Program-made: the position numbers and the translations under genes
Notes under the pieces: model-generated
What the model was told of the DNA's origin: nothing
Database searches by the model: none
Seen by the model: the letters and a program-made list of their open reading frames with translations, nothing else
Source of the DNA: CAG-217 sp963638105
GTDB taxonomy: Bacteria > Bacillota > Clostridia > Oscillospirales > Acutalibacteraceae
DNA length: 7,087 nt
Direction of reading: 5' to 3'
Assembly: GCA_963638105.1 (NCBI GenBank)
Contig: CAVHPP010000036.1
Coordinates: 1 to 7,087, forward strand
Shown: piece after piece, positions 1 through 5,125 of the stretch
Layout: each line of letters begins with the position of its first letter
Position numbering within the stretch: position 1 is the first letter of the stretch

Positions 1-1
1 A

Positions 2-373
2 TTAGGAATACACAATATCGTTCAATACAATCTCATCTGCACAGGCTCGGATATTGTTCATCAATCCTATCCATTTCATCATATCCTTTCCTTTCAGTTC
101 TTCCGTCACACCCTGCTTTCTTGCCATTTCCTTTATCAGATACTCCGCCATATCACACGCCGAAGTATCAATATCGGCAAGGTGTTCATATAACTTTCCG
201 CTTGTCAGCAGAGTGTAATATAAAACTCGCTTGTGTTCTCTCAAATAGCGTTTCCTTAACCGCCCGTATTTTGAAAGGGGAGAACTTTCCTCTACTGTCA
301 GGCAGGGATAATAGTAATCTCCGATGAGTTCGTATCGGATACCTGTTCTTTCGTCTGTAATAAATCTTTGCAT
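2..373 (-). CDS. tnpV: TnpV-family transposon-encoded protein
   Basis: Complete 123-residue protein with a TAA stop at the left edge of the window. It resembles the TnpV family found in Tn4451-like and related integrative elements of Clostridia. Recognisable family segments are GDYYYPCL (residues 18-25), the basic stretch KYGRLRKRYLREH (35-47), LLTSGKLYEHL (55-65) and a C-terminal half from GVTEEL (88-93) to the terminal IVLNDIVYS. The length is typical of the family. The start is supported by AAGGAG about 8 nt upstream (near 382-387). Its biochemical role is not firmly established; an accessory role in element excision or transfer is inference. No recombinase or other transposition gene is visible, so this is either the end of an element continuing beyond the window or an orphan. 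There is no hairpin terminator after the stop within the window. Confidence 0.85.
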   Translation of the reverse strand: MQRFITDERTGIRYELIGDYYYPCLTVEESSPLSKYGRLRKRYLREHKRVLYYTLLTSGKLYEHLADIDTSACDMAEYLIKEMARKQGVTEELKGKDMMKWIGLMNNIRACADEIVLNDIVYS

Positions 374-441
374 AGTTCTTTCTCCTTTTGCTTCTTGTAG
401 TAAAACTCCAAGGTTTTATTATTGTGGTTTGTAAAGGGTGA

Positions 442-557
442 CTCCCCGCAGTGCGGGGAGATGTCGCGTAGCGACAGAGGGGACGGGCGCCAGTTAGGCG
501 GAAGCGGCGTAGCCGCAGGGGGGGATTGCACCGGAGGTGTTACGAAAGGGGCTTTCG
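442..557. repeat. Cluster of short GC-rich palindromes (REP/MITE-like intergenic repeat)
   Basis: Four hairpins stand close together: CTCCCCG/CGGGGAG (442-460), TGTCGC-GTA-GCGACA (462-476), GCGGC-GTA-GCCGC (504-516) and CGAAAG-GGG-CTTTCG (543-557). The second and third share the same GC-GTA-GC centre. From general familiarity with Clostridia genomes, such strings recur in intergenic regions and give spurious short ORFs, but copy number cannot be judged from this window. The cluster fills most of the roughly 300-base gap between tnpV and the muramidase operon terminator and lies on the 5' side of tnpV. It could be a non-autonomous mobile repeat, a structured transcript, or the boundary of the inserted element. 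No convincing gene is seen in 374-621. Confidence 0.6.
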
Positions 558-621
558 GTGTCTTGTTTTATCTCCGCCACAACACCGGGAACAAAATCAT
601 CCACTCAAATCACAACAACAC

Positions 622-650
622 AAAAAAAGCACCGTTCGTTGGAACGGTGC
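622..650 (-). terminator. Intrinsic terminator of the GH25 operon
   Basis: Perfect 9-bp stem GCACCGTTC/GAACGGTGC (629-637 and 642-650) with a 4-nt loop, followed on the minus strand by an uninterrupted run of seven T (628-622). It begins 24 bases after the stop codon of the secreted muramidase, so it closes the minus-strand operon and insulates it from tnpV. Confidence 0.92.
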
Positions 651-674
651 CTTGTGCTTATTTTTCTATTGTGC

Positions 675-2477
675 TTACTTAACCCGCACGGCGCGGGCGG
701 CGGTGTAGCTGCCGTAGTAGCGGGTGTTGCCTACGGTAGTGTAGGGGCGCAGGCGCACATAATAGGTGCGGCCGCCCTTGGCGGTTTTGATATTCGTTGA
801 GGTCTTGCCGCTGCTTACATACAAGGTCTTTTTGTCGCCGGAAAAGTCCTTCTTGGTGGAATACTGCACGGCGTAGCCGTTGCATTTCACTTTGTTCCAG
901 CGCACGGTAATCTGTTGCTTTTTGGCGGATTTGGCGGCGGTGCATTTGGTGGCAGTGGGGCGGGTGGCCGTTTCCAGCCGGGTGCCCTTGCCGCCCTCCT
1001 TGGTCTTGGAGTCCACCGTGTAGGGCGCTACATAGAAGTAGTATTTGGTGCCCGGCTTGGCGCCGCTGCCCTTGAACACAAAGCTGCGGGCGGTGGTGGT
1101 GGCCAAGCGCTTTGTCTGCTTTTTGGCGGCGATGTATTGGTACACCACATAGCCGTCGGCGCCGGGTTTTTTGTTCCACTCCAGGGTAATGGAGCCGGTG
1201 GCGGTCTTTTGCGTTTTCAGCCCGGTGACGGTGCCCGGCAGGGCGTGCTTGGCGTTTACCTTGGAATAGGGTCCCCGGTAAGCGGTGTTGCCCCGATAAG
1301 CCGCCACCTGCACCTCGTACAGCTGGGTGTCTGTTAAATCGGTCAGATCCACGCGGGTGGTGCTTACTGCCTTGTCAAAGCCTTTGCCGGTGGTGCGGTT
1401 GATGACCTTCACCAGGTAGGCGTTGGCACCGGGGGTGGCGTTCCAGATGTAGGTGAGCCGTGTTTTGCTGCGGCTCTCCAGGGTCAGACCGGTGACCTTG
1501 GCAGGCAAGATCTTAAAGCGATAGTACCACCGCCGCCCGGTGTAAGTGCCCAGCCCCTGGGCGGTAATGGTGGCCATGCCCACCGCTTTATTATTGGTAT
1601 AGGTCAGGGTGTAATCCTTGTCCGCTTCCAGCGGTTGGCCGTCCTCGCCGGTGACGGTGGGTGCGGGAGTGATGGCCTTGCCGGTGTAGGTCTTGCTTTT
1701 CAGCAGGGTGGCAGAGCCGGGCAGACTGTTTTTGTTGCCGTACAGAAAGTCCATATCCGTGTTGCCGTTGACCCCGGCCACCTTGCCGTTGTCTGCGTAC
1801 TGCCACATCAGGTAATCGCCGTCGTACTTGCAGGTCTTGGAGCCGTATTCTGCCACCCACAGGGCGTAGCGGCCCCGGGTCTCCTGCTCAATGTAATCCA
1901 GCAGCGGGCTGCGGCTCATATACAGCCCCGGGGTGTGCCCGGCAGCGGCAATAATGCTGCAAAAGTGCTCTACCAGCTGGGTGCAAAAGGCCTTGCCCTT
2001 GTTCAGCTGGCTGCTCTCTTCTAAGTCATAAAACACCGGCAGATCCAGGGTGCGGCTGCCCAGCACTTGCAGGCACAGGCGCGCCTCTTTTTCCACATCC
2101 GCCACGCTCTTGGCGTAAGAATACCAGTAAATACCTACCGGCAGTCCGGCGGCAGTGGCGTTCTTAAAGTTGGTGGCAAAGTAGGCGTCCTCCTGGTTGG
2201 CGTTCTTGCCGTACCCGGCGCGCAGAATGGCAAAGTCAATGCCGTCGTTCTTTATCTTTTTCCAGTCCACCTTTTCTTGCCAAGCGGAAATGTCTACACC
2301 GTTTAGCACCTCCAGTTTGTTAAATCGGGCGTTGTGGGTGTAGCTTTTGCCGGTGTATTTGGATTTCATGGTGGCGGCCTGGGCTGCGCCTGCCGTAGGC
2401 AGCAGCGCCGTTAAGGCCACCAGCACCGCCAGCAGTACGGCGGTGACAGAAAATAATCGCTTTTTTGCTTTTTGCAT
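675..2477 (-). CDS. Secreted GH25 muramidase (lysozyme) with Ig-like and three FnIII-like domains
   Basis: 600-residue exported enzyme predicted to cleave the beta-1,4 bond between MurNAc and GlcNAc in peptidoglycan. Signal peptide: KAKKR n-region, hydrophobic core about 9-30, and an AQA-A cleavage site after residue 34. GH25 domain, about 58-250: VDIS gives Asp62, the YDLEE motif gives the catalytic pair Asp151 and Glu153, and TDMDF (240-244) supplies the C-terminal Asp; WVAEYG and LMWQYADNG are family landmarks. After LPGS, residues 256-323 form a YTGK..P...LTYTNN...TYTG Ig-like module of the type seen in Firmicutes surface proteins. Three FnIII-like repeats follow at about 324-411, 412-507 and 508-600, each with a W-x-[KA]-x-x-G/N core and a YYV-type strand. 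There is no sortase motif or membrane anchor, so it is either released or held by the repeats. The ATG overlaps the stop of the upstream gene (TAATG), with GGGAGG 6 nt upstream. It could serve in wall turnover or in attacking other bacteria. Confidence 0.93.
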   Translation of the reverse strand: MQKAKKRLFSVTAVLLAVLVALTALLPTAGAAQAATMKSKYTGKSYTHNARFNKLEVLNGVDISAWQEKVDWKKIKNDGIDFAILRAGYGKNANQEDAYFATNFKNATAAGLPVGIYWYSYAKSVADVEKEARLCLQVLGSRTLDLPVFYDLEESSQLNKGKAFCTQLVEHFCSIIAAAGHTPGLYMSRSPLLDYIEQETRGRYALWVAEYGSKTCKYDGDYLMWQYADNGKVAGVNGNTDMDFLYGNKNSLPGSATLLKSKTYTGKAITPAPTVTGEDGQPLEADKDYTLTYTNNKAVGMATITAQGLGTYTGRRWYYRFKILPAKVTGLTLESRSKTRLTYIWNATPGANAYLVKVINRTTGKGFDKAVSTTRVDLTDLTDTQLYEVQVAAYRGNTAYRGPYSKVNAKHALPGTVTGLKTQKTATGSITLEWNKKPGADGYVVYQYIAAKKQTKRLATTTARSFVFKGSGAKPGTKYYFYVAPYTVDSKTKEGGKGTRLETATRPTATKCTAAKSAKKQQITVRWNKVKCNGYAVQYSTKKDFSGDKKTLYVSSGKTSTNIKTAKGGRTYYVRLRPYTTVGNTRYYGSYTAARAVRVK

Positions 2478-3376
2478 TAGGAACCTCCCAAATACCAGCG
2501 GTTCAGGTCAATGTACTTGCTGCCGTTGCCTTTGATCTTACCGGTTTTGGAATATTGCCAAATATCAAAATCCCCGGTGTAGGTGACGGCGCTGTTGTAG
2601 TCCGCCACCCAGCGCAGAGTGCCCTTGGGCAGGGAGGCGGCGTCAAATTTAGAAATGTAAAAGTGTGAGTTGGCGTACACCCCGGCGGTGTAGCCGTCGG
2701 CGGTCACGGTGTCGCAAAAGGCGGTGAGCAGCCGGGTGGTGTCCTTTTTGCTCACATTGGCGTCATACAGCCGACCGGCGTGCTCTCCGGCGGCGTTGTA
2801 GCCGTATTCATAGTCTATGATCAGCGGCAGCTCCACTTTGGCAAAGCGCACGGCTTCCAGAACAAAGCGGGCTTCCTCCTGGGCTTCTTCCTCCGTGGTG
2901 GCTTGAGAGAAGAAATATACACCCACCGGCACCCCGGCCTTGCGGGCAGCTTTTAAGTTCTCTTTTGCCATTTTGTCCGCATGGAGCGCACCGTCGGTGT
3001 AGCCCCGGTAGCCTACCCGGATAAAGGCAAATTTGGCGCTTTTTGCCAGGGTCGTCCAGTCCACGGTGCCGTTGTGCTCGGAGATGTCTACCCCCTCCAC
3101 AAAGGGGGCGTCGGTGCCAAAGTCATAGGTTACTCGCTGATGGCGGTTCCCCAGTGCCAGCACTGTGGCAGCCAGCGCACCCACGATTACCAGCGCCAGC
3201 GCCGCCTGCACCCACCGGTTGGCAAGCAGAGATTGGCCGTTGGTTTTGCGCCGCCCTTTGCGCCGGGCGGTGCCGGCGGGCTTTTTGCGGGTGCTTTTTT
3301 TGTGCGCGCTTGTCCGCCGAGGGGTTGACCGACTGCGGGTATTCTTTTTTGCAGGTTTTTTTCGTTCGTTTGCCAT
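2477..3376 (-). CDS. Membrane-anchored GH25 muramidase with polybasic N-terminus
   Basis: 299 residues. Residues 1-46 are extremely rich in Lys/Arg (no acidic residue after Glu4), followed by one transmembrane segment at about 55-75 (WVQAALALVIVGALAATVLAL). This predicts a type II topology with the basic tail in the cytoplasm and the enzyme outside. GH25 domain, about 92-299: GVDISEHNG gives Asp97, IIDYEYG gives Asp188 and Glu190, and YIDLNRWY gives Asp290, so the catalytic set appears intact. WVADYN and DIWQYSKTGKI match the family. The C-terminus ends right after the catalytic domain, without binding modules. The start is supported by GCGGAG about 6 nt upstream and a promoter 35-65 bases upstream. 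It is the first gene of the operon, and its TAA shares one base with the ATG of the secreted paralogue, implying translational coupling. The tail may bind anionic lipid or nucleic acid, but that is inference. Confidence 0.92.
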   Translation of the reverse strand: MANERKKPAKKNTRSRSTPRRTSAHKKSTRKKPAGTARRKGRRKTNGQSLLANRWVQAALALVIVGALAATVLALGNRHQRVTYDFGTDAPFVEGVDISEHNGTVDWTTLAKSAKFAFIRVGYRGYTDGALHADKMAKENLKAARKAGVPVGVYFFSQATTEEEAQEEARFVLEAVRFAKVELPLIIDYEYGYNAAGEHAGRLYDANVSKKDTTRLLTAFCDTVTADGYTAGVYANSHFYISKFDAASLPKGTLRWVADYNSAVTYTGDFDIWQYSKTGKIKGNGSKYIDLNRWYLGGS

Positions 3377-3411
3377 GCTTTGCTCCGCTTTACCTGTAAA
3401 TGATCCTTTTA

Positions 3412-3440
3412 ATAGTAATACAAAGCAGGGAGCGGGTCAA
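3412..3440 (-). promoter_or_regulatory. Sigma-A-type promoter of the GH25 operon
   Basis: On the minus strand, TTGACC (3440-3435), a 17-nt spacer and TACTAT (3417-3412). The -35 box matches consensus at five of six positions and the -10 box at four of six. Transcription would begin near 3405, giving a 5' leader of about 30 bases to the ATG at 3376. Confidence 0.6.
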
Positions 3441-3491
3441 GGGCAGCGGGCCAAAATTTACAATTCCACCGGTATTCTACTGTTGTCGTAA

Positions 3492-3507
3492 TTTAAAGCG
3501 CTTTCTT
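3492..3507. promoter_or_regulatory. Candidate cre (CcpA/LacI-family) operator
   Basis: TTTAAAGCGCTTTCTT contains a perfect 10-bp palindrome AAAGCGCTTT (3495-3504). It fits the catabolite-responsive element consensus WTGAAARCGYTTTCWN at all but the G of the TG. It abuts or slightly overlaps the -35 box at 3506 of the aroF-side promoter and lies about 95 bases upstream of the predicted start of the divergent muramidase operon. This position could suit either blocking or activating the aroF-side promoter. The match is visible; binding by CcpA is inference. Confidence 0.5.
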
Positions 3508-3537
3508 GACAAGTTATCCCGGGCAGTATAATATAAT
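3506..3537 (+). promoter_or_regulatory. Promoter of the DAHP synthase gene, with two overlapping -10 boxes
   Basis: A perfect TTGACA at 3506-3511 is followed by two perfect TATAAT hexamers that share one base, at 3527-3532 (15-nt spacer) and 3532-3537 (20-nt spacer). The ideal 17-nt position (3529-3534) reads TAATAT, a four-of-six match. Transcription is expected to start at about 3538-3545, leaving a leader of roughly 25-32 bases with no room for an attenuator or riboswitch. Confidence 0.8.
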
Positions 3538-3569
3538 AGGTATCACAGTATAGAAATCAGGTAAAGCCC

Positions 3570-4619
3570 ATGCAGAATTTTGACAAAATGGACCATATGC
3601 ACTTTATCCGCAAGCTGCCCATTCCTCAGGAGCTGAAAAAAGAGATGCCCCTGACTCCGGAGTTGGCTGCTTACAAGGACAAGCGGGACCGGGAGATCGC
3701 CGCCATTATCCGCAGCGAGAGCGACAAGCTGCTGTTGGTGATCGGCCCTTGCTCGGCGGATCGGGAGGACGCGGTGATTGACTATATCCACCGCCTGGCA
3801 GAGGTGCAAAAGCAGGTGGCGGACAAAATCTTGATCGTTCCCCGTATTTATACCGGCAAGCCCCGCACCACCGGCGCCGGGTACAAGGGTATGCTCCACC
3901 AGCCGGATCCGGGTAAAAAGCCGGATATGTACGAGGGTATTCGCGCCATTCGCCATATTCACCTGCGTGCCTTGCAGGAGACCGGGCTGTCTTGCGCAGA
4001 CGAGATGCTGTACCCGGAGAACCACCGGTATTTAAGCGACCTGCTGGGCTATGTGGCCGTTGGTGCCCGCAGCGTAGAGAACCAGGAGCACCGGCTGATC
4101 TCCAGCGGACTGGATATTCCTGTGGGTATGAAGAATCCTATGAGCGGCGATCTGTCTGTGATGATCAATGCCATTAAGGCCGCCCACGGCGATCATTCCT
4201 TTATTTATCGCGGCTGGGAGGTAGAGAGCCAGGGCAACCCCTTGTCCCACGCCATTTTGCGGGGCAGTGTGGACCGCCACGGCATTAACCACGCCAATTA
4301 TCATTACGAGAATTTGCGTATTCTCCACGATCTGTACGCAGAGAGCGGCATTGCCAACCCGGCGGTGCTTATTGACACCAACCACTCCAATTCCTCCAAG
4401 CAGTACCTGCAACAGGTGCGTATTGCCAATGAGGTGCTCCACTCCATGCGCCACTCGGCGGATATACGCCGTCTGGTAAAGGGCTTTATGATTGAGTCTT
4501 ACATTGAGGACGGCGCCCAAAAGTGGGAGGAGGGCATTTACGGCAAGTCCATCACCGACCCCTGCCTGGGTTGGGACAAGACCCGGGATCTGATTTTCTC
4601 CTTGGCGGACCAGCTGTAA
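3570..4619 (+). CDS. aroF: 3-deoxy-7-phosphoheptulonate (DAHP) synthase, class I AroF/G/H type
   Basis: 349 residues, the normal length for the E. coli AroF/AroG/AroH-like class I alpha family. It condenses phosphoenolpyruvate with erythrose-4-phosphate to DAHP, the first committed step of aromatic amino acid and chorismate synthesis, in the cytoplasm. Metal ligands can be placed by homology: Cys61 in IGPCS, His272 in DTNHSNSSK, Glu309 in GFMIES and Asp330 in SITDPCLGW. Substrate-binding residues are Arg92, Lys97 and Arg99 (RIYTGKPRTT), Arg167 (VGARSVENQ), Lys188 (VGMKN) and Arg231 (ILRG). The start is preceded by a weak AGGT about 7 nt upstream; Met7 and Met10 have no better site. Which aromatic amino acid inhibits it cannot be read safely from the sequence, so the symbol stands for the family and not for a specific isozyme. 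It is a single-gene unit with its own promoter and terminator, divergent from the muramidases. Confidence 0.96.
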   Translation: MQNFDKMDHMHFIRKLPIPQELKKEMPLTPELAAYKDKRDREIAAIIRSESDKLLLVIGPCSADREDAVIDYIHRLAEVQKQVADKILIVPRIYTGKPRTTGAGYKGMLHQPDPGKKPDMYEGIRAIRHIHLRALQETGLSCADEMLYPENHRYLSDLLGYVAVGARSVENQEHRLISSGLDIPVGMKNPMSGDLSVMINAIKAAHGDHSFIYRGWEVESQGNPLSHAILRGSVDRHGINHANYHYENLRILHDLYAESGIANPAVLIDTNHSNSSKQYLQQVRIANEVLHSMRHSADIRRLVKGFMIESYIEDGAQKWEEGIYGKSITDPCLGWDKTRDLIFSLADQL

Positions 4620-4636
4620 AAGAAAAAGTGCATACT

Positions 4637-4682
4637 GCGCCCCGGCAGATCGTTTTGGTCCCGCCGGGGCGCTTATTTTTTC
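4637..4682 (+). terminator. Intrinsic terminator after the DAHP synthase gene
   Basis: Perfect 10-bp GC-rich stem GCGCCCCGGC/GCCGGGGCGC (4637-4646 and 4663-4672) with a 16-nt loop, followed by TTATTTTTTT. It starts 18 bases after the stop codon and separates this gene from the T-box promoter downstream. The stretch 4683-4732 between them holds nothing recognised. Confidence 0.92.
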
Positions 4683-4732
4683 CAACCCCTGTCCGTTATT
4701 GCGATTTTTGGCGTTTTTTTGTTCCGGTGGTG

Positions 4733-4760
4733 TTGACAAATGGCGCAAAAGTGCTATATT
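4733..4760 (+). promoter_or_regulatory. Promoter of the T-box leader and cstA
   Basis: Perfect TTGACA at 4733-4738, a 16-nt spacer and TATATT (five of six) at 4755-4760. Transcription should start near 4767, about 24 bases before the base of T-box Stem I and about 360 bases before the cstA start codon. Confidence 0.8.
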
Positions 4761-4766
4761 GGAAGT

Positions 4767-5085
4767 ATAAATTCAACAGTCAAATGCAATGAACAGGACA
4801 GGACGAACCGTATCACCGCTTACAGAAAGCCGCCGGTTGTGGAAGACGGCAGCAAGGCACGGTCCTCGTTATCCCCTGCAAGCAGCACCTGTGAGCGGCC
4901 CTCGGGCTTCGTAATCGGTGCCGGTACTCCCCGTTATCGGAGCGTGCTATCCGCCTTGGCGGGCAGCGCATGAGCGGTCGGCAGTTTTGCCGGCAAGCAG
5001 AGTGGTAACGCGCGGGTTTCTGATTTTTACCTTCGTCTTTGCACAGCAGCATTGGCTGTGCGGGGCGAAGGTTTTTTTGTTTTTT
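4767..5085 (+). promoter_or_regulatory. T-box riboswitch (tRNA-sensing leader) controlling cstA
   Basis: The leader carries the parts of a transcriptional T-box. Stem I (about 4794-4878) has the AG-bulge motif ACAGAAAG (4822-4829) and a distal stem GCCG/CGGC (4829-4832 and 4847-4850) closing a loop with GGTTGTGG (4835-4842). The Stem III-like hairpin CGGCA/TGCCG (4979-4983 and 4988-4992) precedes the T-box sequence AGAGTGGTAACGCG (4999-5012). The antiterminator can be drawn: CAGAG (4998-5002) with CTTTG (5037-5041), a seven-base bulge TGGTAAC, and GCG (5010-5012) with CGT (5034-5036). Its 3' strand is part of the terminator's 5' arm, so the two exclude each other. Uncharged tRNA would stabilise the antiterminator and turn cstA on. 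TGGT (5003-5006) predicts a tRNA with discriminator A. The specifier codon is not settled: GTT (Val, 4868-4870) or CTC (Leu, 4865-4867) are the leading readings. Confidence 0.93.
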
Positions 5086-5096
5086 GCATTTGACTG
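4777..5096. repeat. Perfect 13-bp inverted repeat bracketing the T-box
   Basis: CAGTCAAATGCAA (4777-4789) and its exact reverse complement TTGCATTTGACTG (5084-5096) lie just before Stem I and just after the terminator T-tract. The bases beyond the arms do not pair. The left arm is at the very 5' end of the predicted transcript and the right arm ends about 15 bases before the cstA ribosome binding site. It could act as an RNA long-range helix in read-through mRNA or be a DNA-level boundary; neither is proven. Confidence 0.75.
5029..5085 (+). terminator. T-box-regulated terminator
   Basis: A long stem is built from ACCTTCG/CGAAGGT (5029-5035 and 5066-5072) and GCACAGC/GCTGTGC (5041-5047 and 5055-5061). 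G-U and C-G pairs between TCTT and GGGG can join the two, and the loop is AGCATTG. It runs straight into a T-rich tract (5072-5085) interrupted by one G. It is the off state of the leader; its 5' arm overlaps the antiterminator's 3' strand at 5034-5041. Confidence 0.93.
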
Positions 5097-5125
5097 GTAA
5101 AAGAAGAATGAAAGGAGTTTTTCAA

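Noticed and set aside
298..531. A 77-codon minus-strand frame overlapping the tnpV start
   Set aside because: Much of it is translation of the palindrome cluster (the SPHCGES-type string), and it overlaps tnpV by about 75 bases. At most its Lys/Glu-rich middle is a gene remnant.
442..557. A CRISPR array in the palindromic region
   Set aside because: The hairpins differ in sequence and spacing; there are no regular direct repeats with unique spacers and no cas genes.
679..1179. Long alternative frames, on both strands, within the secreted muramidase gene
   Set aside because: All overlap the GH25/FnIII gene, whose domains are continuous and plausible. They show only Arg/Gln/His or Gly/Ala-rich shadow composition.
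4032..4748. A 238-codon minus-strand frame opposite the DAHP synthase gene
   Set aside because: It overlaps a clearly conserved enzyme gene and crosses its terminator, with no recognisable motif.
5039..5125. An N-terminal extension of CstA from a TTG at 5039
   Set aside because: The 29 extra codons fall within the terminator hairpin and T-tract of the T-box, while the ATG at 5126 has an excellent ribosome binding site.
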